Shown piece after piece: positions 42,125 through 51,368 of a stretch of 64,000 bases of DNA. The DNA is taken from the NCBI GenBank assembly GCA_963575745.1, contig CAUYUJ010018893.1, positions 384,100 through 448,099 on the forward strand, read 5' to 3'. Position 1 is the first letter of the stretch. The number at the start of each line of letters is the position of its first letter. Origin of the DNA: Prorocentrum cordatum. Its lineage: Eukaryota > Sar > Dinophyceae > Prorocentrales > Prorocentraceae. The translations under genes and the position numbers were made by a program. The notes beneath the pieces were generated by a model that ran no database searches, was not told the origin of the DNA, and saw only the letters and a list, made by a program, of their open reading frames with translations.

Positions 42125-42457
42125 TGAGGTTTATTATCGTCGGCAGTTTTTTATCATCGGCTGAGGTCCATGTGGCATATTAGAAAAGAAAAAGAAAAAA
42201 AGCCATGAGAAAATTGCGCCGCACACGCTTTCGCCTAAATCTCGAACGCAGCGCGGCATTCAAGCGCCTGACGGCTCGATTTCGCAAATTCGAAAAGATG
42301 CCAATGGAATTCGCATTTAAATAAAACATATTTTTTTTCAAAATGAAATTGTTCAAAAACATGGGTATCATTTGCGCGCCGCCGTGTTCCCGTAGAGCTC
42401 AGGAGCTGCTATCGACCACTGCCGATGATAAAAAACTGCCGACGATAATAAACCTCA
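42125..42457. mobile_element. MITE-like element with 37-bp perfect terminal inverted repeats
   Basis: Positions 42125-42161 and 42421-42457 are perfect inverted repeats of 37 bp; the left begins TGAGGTTTATTATCGTCGG and the right ends AATAAACCTCA. The internal ~260 bp is AT-richer than its surroundings and has no coding capacity. No target duplication is obvious. Perfect long ends suggest recent insertion or ongoing mobilisation by a transposase elsewhere. Confidence 0.85.
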
Positions 42458-42469
42458 AGAGGTTGTGCC

Positions 42470-42582
42470 GAGGGGGTGCGCTGCAGGGTTGCGCTGGAGG
42501 GTTGCGCTGGAGGGCTGCGCTGGAGGGTTGCGCTGGAGAGTTGCGCTGGAGGGTTGCGATGGGGGGGTCGCGCTGAGAGAGA

Positions 42583-42640
<58 letters not shown>

Positions 42641-42720
42641 GGAGGAGGGAGAGAGAGAGGGAGAGAGAAGAAAAGAGAGAAAAAAGAAAAAGGAGAGAGA
42701 GAGAGAGAACATATATAAAG
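42470..42720 (+). repeat. 13-bp repeat then (GA)n
   Basis: Six to seven units of GGGTTGCGCTGGA (42475-42560), directly followed by GA and GGGA repeats. Confidence 0.9.
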
Positions 42721-42824
42721 ACAGACAGATAGGAGGAGGAGGAAAAAGCAAAAATTTCACGCTTCAAATCCACCAGATTTTATTTAGAGACGCAGAAATT
42801 TCAAGTTCCAAATCTATTATATTT

Positions 42825-43263
42825 TATTTACAAGCGCTGCATGATTTTTTAACAACAAAAAAAGTGCCCGCGCAGGAGCTCATGCGCCTCACTTTCCGTG
42901 GATAATCAACCCCAGGGATAAACAAGTTCAGGGGCACATGGGGAGAAAGAAAGATATAAGGAGAGAAATAGGGAAAGCAAAGAGAGGGTTGAGGGAAATA
43001 CATAAAAGAAATACGAAAAAGGAAAAGGACAAGAAGAAATGAGGAGGATAAGTAGAAGAGGAGAGGAAAGGAAGATAAAACAAAAAATCTGAAGATTCAA
43101 ATGTATTAAGATTTTATTTACAAGCGCCTTATGAAAATTACATTTTTTAGTGCTCGTGCAGGGTAGCTCATGCGCCTCACTTTCCGCGGATAGTCAACCC
43201 CAGGGATGAACAAGTTCAGGGGGGGCATGGGGGGAGAGGGAAACAAGAAAGAAATAAGAGAAC

Positions 43264-43294
<31 letters not shown>

Positions 43295-43313
43295 TATATA
43301 TATATATAGCTAT

Positions 43314-43349
<36 letters not shown>

Positions 43350-43775
43350 AGAGAAAGAGAAAAGAAGAGGAAGAAAAAGAGCAGACAAATCAAGTTCCAA
43401 ATCTATTAGATTTAATTTACAAACGCTTTCTGAAAATTGATTGTTTAAAGTGCGCGCGTGGGGTAGCTCACGCGCCTCGCTCGCCGTGGATAGCCAGCGC
43501 CAGGGATAAACAAGTTCAGGGGGGCATGCGGAGAGAGAAGGAAAAAAGAAAGAAATAAAGACATATATAAAGAAATGAAAATATAAATAAAGAAAAAAGA
43601 AGGAGAAGAGGAGCAGAAGAAAAAGAGCAAACAAATCAAGTTCCAAATCTATTAGATTTAATTCACAAGCGCTCTCTGAAAATTGATTTGTTTGAGTGCT
43701 CGTGCAGGGTAGCTCATGCGCCTCACTTTCCATGGATAATCAACCACAGGGATAAACAAGTTCAGGCGGGGAGAG
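42825..43775. repeat. array of ~105-bp dispersed repeats with A-rich linkers, plus (TA)n
   Basis: Four units at about 42830, 43120, 43420 and 43670, each followed by a purine-rich linker, giving a period of about 250-300 bp. A (TA)n tract lies at 43264-43345 within one linker. Lys/Phe/Leu-rich frames in the linkers are artefacts. Confidence 0.9.
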
Positions 43776-43784
43776 GGGAGGGGG

Positions 43785-43791
43785 ATGGACA

Positions 43792-43830
<39 letters not shown>

Positions 43831-43875
43831 AGGGAGGGGGGGAGGGAGGGGGGGGGAGGGAGGGAGGGAGGGAGG

Positions 43876-43906
<31 letters not shown>

Positions 43907-43915
43907 GAACAAAGG
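43785..43915 (+). repeat. (GA)n / (GGGA)n microsatellite
   Basis: GA and GGGA repeats over about 130 bp. Confidence 0.97.
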
Positions 43916-43969
43916 AAAAAAGAAAGAAGGAAAAATGAAAGAAAGCAGCAATCAAACAATGAAATATGA

Positions 43970-44640
43970 TGTATTTCGCTTGAGATATCCTCAAAGTATT
44001 GCTTATCTCGCTGGATCCATTCTTCAAATGATTGCTTGCTTCGCTTAAGACATCCTCGAGGCAGTCTTGAAACACATTGAGACATCCTTGGGACACCCTT
44101 GAAATAATTGCTGAAATAATTGCTTTTTCGCTTGACACATCCTTGAACAGTTGTTCATTTGCTAGAGACATCCTTCAGCATATGCTTGTTTCGCTTGAGA
44201 CATCCTCGAGTATATGCTTGTTTCGCTTGAGACATCCTCGACGAGCTTCTCGAATCGCTTGAGACATCCTCGAGTATATGCGTGTTTCGCTTGAGACATC
44301 CTCGACAAGCTTATCGAATCGCTTGAGACATCCTCGCAAAATTGCTGGCTTCGCTTGAGACATCCTTGAAACATTGCTCGTTTCGTTTGAGTCTGCCTCC
44401 CAAAATTCTTGGCTTCGCTTGAGAGATCCTCGCAGAATTGCTGTTTTCGCTTGAGACATCCTTAAGAAACGCATCGTTTCGCTTGAGACATCCTTCATTA
44501 TATGCTTGTTTCGCTTAAGACATCCTCGAGACAGTTTTGACCTTGAGACATCCTTGAGACATCCTTGAAATAATTACTTGTTTCGCTTGACACACCCTTG
44601 AACAGCCGTTCATTTGCTAGAGACATCCTTGAACAAATCC
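43970..44640 (-). repeat. ~33-bp tandem array, block 5
   Basis: About 18 units. From 44160 to 44510 the fillers appear in a fixed order (AGTATATGCTTG, GACAAGCTT, CAAAATTGCTGG, TTGAGTCTGCCTCCCAAAATT, AAGAAACGCATCG) that is repeated at 51.4-53 kb. Confidence 0.95.
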
Positions 44641-44729
44641 TTGTTCTCCTGGGGCTCTCCTGATTTCATCGAGTCGAGCCTCGAGGCTGAGGCTCTCGAG
44701 CTTTTTTCCCTCGCTAAGCATCGGCTAAC

Positions 44730-45176
44730 CTAGCGAGGCTGGGGCTCGTCGCCCTGGAGCCCCGTGAGCTCGCCCGAGTTGAACCTCTCGGCCCTCCAAG
44801 AGGCATGAAGCTCGGCCTCTTGGGCGGGGTCGAGGTGGGTCTCGATCTCCGTCTCGCTCCATGAATTCTCGGGCTTGAGCGTCGTCTCCATCTTGACCTC
44901 CGCCTCGACCTGGACGACTGCGTCGAGCTTGTCGGCGCTCGTCTTCCTCTCGACCTGCGCCCTCGACGGCCTCTTCGAGACTGTCGGCTTGGATTCCCTC
45001 GAAACTGCCTGCGCTGGCTTCTTGACGACAGTGGGCTTGGACTCCCTCGCAGCCTGCGCTGGCTTCTTGGACGCCGTCGCTTGATTGGCCACGCCGCTTC
45101 GGGCTTGCTCGTTCTGGGCGCGTTTCTCGCTCGCACTCAAAAGTCTCGAGCTCGAGTGAGCTACGGAGAAAGACAT
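44730..45176 (-). CDS. unknown Lys/Ala/Ser-rich protein beginning at an array motif
   Basis: 148 aa from ATG 45176, which lies in GAGGATGTCT, the array core. A leader relic directly follows it, so the first residues (MSFSVAHSSSRL) are partly encoded by relic sequence. The protein has a 13-residue internal repeat (KKPAQA.RESKPTV, residues about 37-63, then SKRPSRAQ) and an acidic C-terminal half ending GELTGLQGDEPQPR. It is basic then acidic, probably disordered. No family is recognised. It may be a complete small protein or the first exon of a longer gene; array DNA follows 90 bp after the stop. Confidence 0.45.
   Translation of the reverse strand: MSFSVAHSSSRLLSASEKRAQNEQARSGVANQATASKKPAQAARESKPTVVKKPAQAVSRESKPTVSKRPSRAQVERKTSADKLDAVVQVEAEVKMETTLKPENSWSETEIETHLDPAQEAELHASWRAERFNSGELTGLQGDEPQPR
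45145..45167 (-). other. spliced-leader relic at the 45.2-kb gene
   Basis: The minus strand begins TCCGTAGCTCACT and ends GAGCTCGAG (23 nt). It matches the leader at TCCGTAGC, then CA, then GCTC.AG, with one extra base and several changes. The array core GAGGATGTCT lies immediately upstream. Confidence 0.55.
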
Positions 45177-45560
45177 CCTCGAAAGCACGTTCGCCTTGCT
45201 TGAGACATCCTCGAAATACCTTGGCTTCGCCGGTGACATGCTCGAATAAATGTTTGCTTCGCCTGGGACATCCTCGGCAGATCTTCTATTTTGCTGGAGA
45301 CATCCTCGAATATATGCTTGTTTCCTTGGAGACCTCGTCCAACAATTGCTCGAGACATCCTTATACTATTGGCTATTTCGCTTGAGACATCCTGAGGCGA
45401 TTGTTTATTTCGCTTGAAACATTCTCAAGTTATTTCTTAGTTTGCCTTAAGCACCCTTGAAACGATTATTTGGCCCGCTCGGGGCATCCTTGCAAACTTA
45501 TTTGTTTCGCTCGAGGCATCCTCGAATAAATGTCTGCTTGCTGGCGACATCCTCTGAAAA
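45175..45560 (-). repeat. ~33-bp tandem array, block 6
   Basis: About ten degraded units (CGCTTGAGACATCCTG, CGCTCGAGGCATCCTCG, GCTGGAGACATCCTCG and similar) upstream of the 45.2-kb gene. Confidence 0.9.
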
Positions 45561-45574
45561 TGTCTTGCTTCGCT

Positions 45575-45685
45575 CCTGCCCCTCCTCTTGCTCCTCCTCC
45601 TCCTCCTCCTCCTCCCCCTCCTCCTCTCCCTCCTCCTCTTCCTCCTCCTGCTCCTCCTCCTCCTCCTGCTCCTCCTTCGCTTAAG
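45575..45685 (+). repeat. (CTC)n microsatellite
   Basis: About 100 bp of CTC with CTG and CCC interruptions. It lies downstream of the putative second exon of the 46.5-kb gene. Confidence 0.9.
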
Positions 45686-45942
45686 GCCATTAGATAATCC
45701 TCGGCCCCGTCTCGACGCTCTCTTCGTTGTTTTCTCGAAGCACTGCGGGCGCCGGCGTCTAACTTGAGCGCCCCTCGGGTCCCACTGGCTGTGCTTGCGC
45801 CCATGCGACGCGAAGGCTAGCGCCTCGGCGTCTGAGGCGGGCTCGGTCGCCCCAGCGTCGGGGCTGGAAGAAGAAGAAGAAGAAAAGAAGAAGAGAAGAA
45901 GAAGAAGCAAACAAACAAAAAAAAAAAAAAAAAACGTAAGCC

Positions 45943-46487
45943 TCGGATTCCTCTCCGAGGCGCATGCTCTCCTCGGGCAAGAGCCCCTGGCGCTTGACTT
46001 CCTCGGGCACGAGCTCCTGGCGATTGCTGTCCTCGTCGTCGGGCACCTCGGGCTCTCGAGAGCTCTCCTCGGGCAGTTGCTCCTGGCGCTTGCTCTCCTC
46101 GGGCGCTAGCTCCTGGGGCCTGCTGTCCTCCTCGTCAAGCTCGGCGGTCTCGCTCCCGGCTTCCTTGGGCATCTCGGACTCTCGAAATTTCGGACTCTCG
46201 GCCTCGGCCTCGAGCTCGTCGCCGCTGTGCTCGACCTCGGCCTCGTGCTGCTGCGCGTTCTCGGCCAGGTGCTGCTGCGTGTTCTCGGGCGGCCGTGGGA
46301 GCCCGAGCTCTTGCCGCAGCCCCTCGAACATGTCTTGGGCGCTCTCAAATGGGAGGCTCTCCTCGGGAAAGATTTCTCGCCAATCTCTCGGGAGAAGAGC
46401 AGCGTTCTCAGGGAGGAGGTCTCGCCAACGGCTCTCGTGGCGGTCAGCCATGGACCTCGGCGATCTCGACCGAGACCGTTGGTTCAT
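45943..46487 (-). CDS. unknown acidic protein, first exon
   Basis: Starts at ATG 46487 (MNQRSRSRSPRSMADRHESR). After an Arg/Ser-rich start comes a segment WRDLLPENAALLPRDWREIF, then a long acidic Glu/Pro/Ser region with imperfect repeats (ELAPEESKRQEQLPEESSRE, ELVPEEVKRQGLLPEES). The frame then runs into a T homopolymer (poly-Phe), so the exon probably ends near GAATCCGAG or GCTTAC at about 45940. A polypyrimidine tract and CAG at about 45861 could open a second exon (DAGATEPASDAEALAFASHG), whose frame is uncertain. A leader relic lies 43 nt upstream of the ATG. No family is recognised; likely disordered. Confidence 0.5.
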
Positions 46488-46529
46488 TGTCGACTTGGAG
46501 CAAGTAAGTTATCTTGGAGAGCTCGAAAT

Positions 46530-46553
46530 CATGAGCCACCAAATGGCTACGGA
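46530..46553 (-). other. spliced-leader relic, best preserved in the window
   Basis: The minus strand reads TCCGTAGCCATTTGG followed by TGGCTCATG. The first 13 bases equal the dinoflagellate leader start, then a two-base expansion, then GGCTCA. It is not followed by a GT donor, so it is not an SL RNA gene. It lies 43 nt upstream of ATG 46487. Confidence 0.8.
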
Positions 46554-46662
46554 GCTTGTTGTTTGGTCTCTTGGGGTTCTCTTGGTGCTCTCTTGGGTTT
46601 CTCGGGTTTCTCTTGTTGTCATTCTCCTAAGTTCGCCTTGCGTTTTCTTGGCGCGTGTGCCT

Positions 46663-46890
46663 CCTTGCTTGAGACATCCTCGAACACTTGCTTAAGACGT
46701 TCTCGAATAATTGCTTATTTCGCTTGAAACATCCTCGAATGCATGCTTGTTTCGCTGCAATAATTGCTCGCTTCGCTGGAGAATTCCTCGAACAGTTGCT
46801 TATTTCGCTGGAATATTCCTGGCCCTCCTCTTCCTCCCCCCCCCCCTCCTCCTCCCCCCCCTCCCCCTCCTCCCCCCCCCTCGTGCTCCT
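46663..46890 (-). repeat. ~33-bp tandem array, block 7, then CCT/C-run tract
   Basis: About five degenerate array units (46663-46815), then a C/T-rich tract (46815-46885). Confidence 0.88.
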
Positions 46891-47052
46891 GTTCTCCCTT
46901 TGGGGTGGCGGCTCTTGGAGAAGTTCTTGTCCTCTTGGGGTTCTCTTGGCTTCCTCGAGGGTCTCGAAATGTTTTCCTTGCGAGAAGCGTCGCTTTACTA
47001 AAATTCCTCGAATGAGACGAGCCTCGGCTATCTCGAGAAGGCTTGGGCGACG
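46890..47052. other. intergenic
   Basis: Short spacer downstream of the 47-kb gene. Contains TTCTTGGCTTCCTCGAGG-type sequence and no supported frame. Confidence 0.4.
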
Positions 47053-47663
47053 CTAGGGCGGGCCCTCGAGCGCCCACATGCGCTGGAGCCGCTCGGGCAG
47101 CAAGTGTAGAGCAGGCGTGTGGACCGACTCGGGGTCGCCGTCCTCGGGCCCCTCGCCCTCGGGCTCGTCGTCCTCGGGTTCCTCGTCCTCGGGCTGCGGC
47201 GCCGACTTCCGGCGCTTGGCTTTCTGCCAGGCTCGCTTCTCCTCGCTGTCACTGCTGCTCGAGATCTCGCGCAGGTGTCTGCCGCGCTTCTGGCCCTCGT
47301 CGCCCTCTCGGGTCGGGCGAAAGGGGGGGATAGCAAAGGGGGGGTTTGAGAATCAGCTCACGTAGCTGATTTTCCCGGCGCCGTCCGGCGCCTGCGCATC
47401 GAGGAATGGGCCCCTGTGTGAGGCCGAAACCAACTGCACGCAGCAATTGTCGCACCCCCCCCCAATCCCCCCTTTCGCCCGACCCGATCCTCGAGCGGCT
47501 TCTCGCCGCCGCCCCCCTCGGCGCCCTGAAGCGGTTTCTCGTCCTTCTTGAGGTTCTCGCGCTTCAGGTTCTTAGGCTTCTCGACCTCATCGGGATTCTC
47601 GGCATTGGCACTCTGGGGTAGCTTGGCGCGTACCTCCTGCTTGATGAAGCTCGGCTGAGACAT
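47053..47663 (-). CDS. unknown charged protein, two exons around an introner-like intron
   Basis: Exon 1 is 47663-47484 (60 codons from ATG, MSQPSFIKQEVRAKLP...); exon 2 is 47304-47053, 83 codons plus stop TAG. Joined, they give about 143 aa. Exon 1 is Lys/Glu/Gly-rich. Exon 2 reads GDEGQKRGRHLREISSSSDS, a basic KRAWQKAKRRKSAP, a Pro-Glu-Asp repeat and ends LLPERLQRMWALEGPP. The basic cluster could be a nuclear signal; the rest looks disordered. No family is recognised. The start ATG lies in GAGGATGTCTCAGCC, close to the array core, and a leader relic lies 61 nt upstream. The frame is exactly kept across the intron, which supports translation. Confidence 0.6.
47305..47483 (-). other. introner-like intron with terminal inverted repeats
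   Basis: 179 nt, GT...AG (or GA...AG if the donor is GAG|GATC six bases upstream). Both ends carry CGGGTCGGGCGAAAGG in inverted orientation (plus positions about 47308-47330 and 47466-47488, 20 bp or more perfect). A 4-bp direct repeat GAGG flanks the inverted repeats, and the acceptor AG falls in the downstream copy. Using the GA donor restores CTC GAG GGC GAC exactly. These are the hallmarks of introner elements, DNA-transposon-like sequences that create introns, reported from dinoflagellates and other protists. Confidence 0.75.
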
Positions 47664-47723
47664 CCTCGAGGTTCTAGCCGGGGCGCCCTGGCGCGTCGGG
47701 GCCGAATGCTCGTAACTTGAAAG

Positions 47724-47747
47724 CTTGAGCAATGAGACAACTACGGA
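47724..47747 (-). other. spliced-leader relic upstream of the 47.6-kb gene
   Basis: The minus strand begins TCCGTAGTTGTCTC and ends ATTGCTCAAG (24 nt). Both ends of the leader, TCCGTAG and GCTCAAG, are intact; the middle differs and is 2 nt longer. It lies 61 nt upstream of ATG 47663. Confidence 0.65.
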
Positions 47748-47756
47748 TGGATTTCT

Positions 47757-48394
47757 CGTTTCGCTTGAAACATTGCGTAGGGGCTCGCGTAGGAGCTCAT
47801 GCGCCTCACTTCCCGCGGATAATCAACCCCAGGGATAAACAAGTTCAGGGGCGCATGGGGAGAGAGAAAGATATAAAGAGAGAAATAAAGAAAACAAAGA
47901 GAGAGTTGAGGGAAATACATGAAAGAAATATTTAAAAGGGAAAGGACAAGAAGAAATGAGAAGGAGAAGTAGAAGAGAAGAGGAAAAGGAGGATAACACA
48001 AAAAAATATGAAGATTCAAAGGTATAAAATTTTTATTTGCAAGCGCGCTATGAAAATTAAGATGTTGGAGTGCTCGCGCAGGGTAGCTCACGCGCCTCAC
48101 TCTCCGTGGATAATCAACCCTGGGGATAAGCAAGTTCAGGGGGGCACGAGGAGAGAGAGGAAAAACAAAAAAAGAAATAAAGAAATATAACAAAAAAGAA
48201 AAATATAAATTAAGAAAAAAAAGAAGGAGAAGAGAAGGAAGAAAAAGAGCAAAACAAAAACAAGTTCCAAATCTATTAGATTTAATTTACAAGCGCTTTC
48301 TGAAAATTGATTTGTTTGAGTTCTCGTGTAGGGTAGTTCATCCGCCTCACTTTCCATGGATAATCAACCCCAGGCATAAACAAGTTGAGGGGCG

Positions 48395-48400
<6 letters not shown>
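47757..48400. repeat. one array unit and three ~105-bp dispersed repeats with A-rich linkers
   Basis: TTTCGCTTGAAACATTGCG at 47758 is a lone array unit. Copies of the ~105-bp repeat follow at about 47775 (5' truncated), 48045 and 48290. Confidence 0.88.
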
Positions 48401-49140
<740 letters not shown>

Positions 49141-49144
49141 AGGG

Positions 49145-49201
49145 AGAAAGGGGCGACGGCAGCGACGGCAGCGACGCCGGCAGAGACGACGACGGCGACG
49201 G

Positions 49202-49232
<31 letters not shown>

Positions 49233-49415
49233 CACGACGCCGACGACGACGACAGCGACGACGACGACGCCGCCGTCGTCGCTGCCCCCGTCGTCGCTGC
49301 CGTCGCCGCCGCCGCTTCCATTCTCTCTCCCTCCCTCCCCCCTCTCACCTCTCGCCCTCTCCCTCCCTCCTCCCCTCCCTCCTCGCTCGCTCCTCCCTCC
49401 TTCTTCTCCTCCCCT

Positions 49416-49457
<42 letters not shown>

Positions 49458-49460
49458 CCC
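49145..49460 (+). repeat. GAC trinucleotide repeat in inverted arrangement, then CTC/CT tract
   Basis: GACGGCAGC and (GAC)n at 49150-49275 are followed by the inverted complement GTCGTCGCTGCCGTCGCC (to about 49315), so this part could fold into a long hairpin. CTC and CT repeats follow to 49455. Confidence 0.9.
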
Positions 49461-49479
49461 CCTCCAACGTCCTCTAGCA

Positions 49480-49735
49480 ATATCTTGTTTCGCTTGAGAC
49501 ATCCTCAAACAAATCTCGCGTCTCGCTTGAGACATCCTCGAAAATTCCTCGCTTTGCTTGAGACATCCTCCTTGTTTCGCTTGAGACATCCTCAAACAAA
49601 TCTCGCGTTTCGCTTGAGACATCCTCGAAAATTCCTCGCTTTGCTTCAGACATCCCCCTTGTTTCGCTTGAGACATCCTCGGCGAATATCTCGTTTCGCT
49701 TGCGAAATCCTCGAGCAATTGCTTGCGTCGCTCGA
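49480..49735 (-). repeat. ~33-bp tandem array, block 8
   Basis: About eight units, with a local duplication (AAACAAATCTCGCGTYTCGC ... AAAATTCCTCGCTTTGC repeated twice). Confidence 0.95.
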
Positions 49736-49764
49736 GAATTCCTCTTCTTCCTTCCCCCCTCCGT

Positions 49765-50065
49765 CCTCGATCGATCCTCGGATCGAGAGTCCAAGATTCT
49801 CGAGCCAGGGATCCGAGATCTTGTGATCTCGGATCAACGATGGCTCGAGGCTCTCGGAGCCTCGATCCGAAGATCTATCGAGGATCGCGCCTTGAAGAGG
49901 AGGGAGACATTGAGACAGAGGGTCGATCCTGGATCGATCCTCCGATCGAGAGTCCAGAGCTCTCGGGCCAGGGATCCGAGATCTTGTGATCTCGGATCAA
50001 CGATGGCCCGAGGCTCTCGGAGCCTCGATCCGAAGATCGATCGAGGATCGAGCCTCGATGGAGTT
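49765..50065. repeat. tandem ~155-bp duplication with perfect hairpins
   Basis: Two units (about 49765-49895 and 49923-50065), each with the perfect 11-bp stem GATCCGAGATC, loop TTGT, GATCTCGGATC (49810-49835 and 49973-49998) and further GATCGAGG palindromic words. Function unknown. Confidence 0.88.
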
Positions 50066-50204
50066 ACGCTCGATTTTACGCTCGAGAGGGGGCTGACGAA
50101 GCCTCTCGGATAACGCCCCTCGAAAAAACTCGGGAGCTGGGCGCCCATCGCCGCTCGCTCCTCGTTCAGGCCTCGATCGGGCCTCGTGCTGAGCCTGGCT
50201 CGGC

Positions 50205-51277
50205 TCAAGCCTGCGCCCCGGACGTCTTGAGCTCCTGCTTGCGCTTCTTATCGTCGCACATCTCCTTGTACTCCTCGATGATCTTGTAGTAGCTCGGAAA
50301 CTTCTTCTGGACGTAGATGTCGAAGAAATTCTTCTCGTACTCGAGCTTCTTCTGGTACTTGGTGTCCTCGTCCATCTTGGCGCGCTTGATGAAGTACCCG
50401 TGTTGATCGAGCTCGTGGCGCTCCTTGGCAAACTCGGCGATTTGCCAGCACCAGGCGACGATCCCCTCGGTCACGAGGATGCGCTCGTTCTGGTAGTTCT
50501 CGATGCTGTTTGCCTGGAACTGCTCGAAGTATGGCTTGGCCGCCTCGGGCACGGAGGCGACCGTGTCGAGCGCGCGCGCGCGCCCTCGTCTGGCCCGTCG
50601 CTGTCGCTCGGCAAGATGGGCTTGCACTGCTTGTTCTCTGGGGGCATGATCTCGCACAGCGCTTGCAGATCTGCGGGGGTCTCGCCGAGCACTCGCCTGA
50701 CAATGTCGGTCGCGGGCCCCTTGGGCATCATCTCGACCTCCCCGCCGACCACGGCGTCGTGCGTCTTGGCCTCGTCGAGCAACTCCGCTCGGAAGCTCGG
50801 CAAAATATTGAACAACGTCTCGACGCTCTTGTCTGCGTCGTCGAAGGCGTTGAACGTCTCGCCGCGCCGCTCGATGTGCGTCTTGAAGAAGATCGCACAG
50901 AAGAGCTCGCTTCGGCGCCGATCCTTGCCTCGGAAGATGCCCTCGTACTTGATCCCCTCGAGGCTTCCATTCTTGAGGACACTCGCCAACACGGCGCCTC
51001 GAATATTCTTGCGGTGCAGCGCGGAGCTCCCTCGACACCACATCCCCAACATTCTCGAAGCGTCGGCTGCCTCGCCGCTGGCTTGGCATTGGCGCATCTC
51101 GGCGCACCCCGCCTTCTCGGCGATGTACGCGAGGCTCTGGTTCTGCAAGTCGGCAAGCTTGCTCTGCTCCTCGAGGAGCTTGGTAACTCCTTGGAGGAGC
51201 TTGTTGTTCTGCTCGAGCAGGGCGATGACTTGGCTGTCCTCGGTCATCTGCGGGCTCGAGGGCTTGGACATCGCCAT
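50205..51277 (-). CDS. unknown coiled-coil protein, frame broken in a (CG)6 run
   Basis: From ATG 51277 (MAMSKPSSPQMTEDSQ) the first frame gives a coiled coil (ALLEQNNKLLQGVTKLLEEQ, residues about 17-50), then a globular-looking region with CAEMRQCQASGEA, KNIRGAVLASVLKNGSLEGI and FCAIFFKTHIERRGETFNAF. At 50571-50582 a (CG)6 run causes a frame change; the second frame continues ALDTVASVPEAAKPYFEQFQ, VAWCWQIAEFAKERHELDQH and a Lys-rich end (stop at 50207-50205). Removing one CG would give about 352 continuous residues. I recognise no family. The break is either a sequencing slip, a recent inactivating mutation, or polymorphism. A leader-like relic lies about 57 nt upstream. Confidence 0.6.
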
Positions 51278-51333
51278 GGCGAAGCTGAAGCTCGAAAGCT
51301 CGGAAGGCTCGAGAACTCGAAAAGCTCGAAGCG

Positions 51334-51352
51334 CTCGAGCCAGAACGGTCGC
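51334..51352 (-). other. possible spliced-leader relic upstream of the 51.3-kb gene
   Basis: Minus strand GCGACCGTTCTGGCTCGAG aligns without gaps to GTAGCCATTTTGGCTCAAG with 13 of 19 matches, and all six differences are transitions. Weaker than the other relics but in the same position relative to the ATG and the upstream array. Confidence 0.4.
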
Positions 51353-51368
51353 GGGCGGGAGCAGAAGA

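Noticed and set aside
46530-46553. Spliced-leader RNA gene
   Set aside because: The leader-like sequence is not followed by a GT donor and the conserved SL RNA body, and it sits 43 nt before an ATG, as a relic would.
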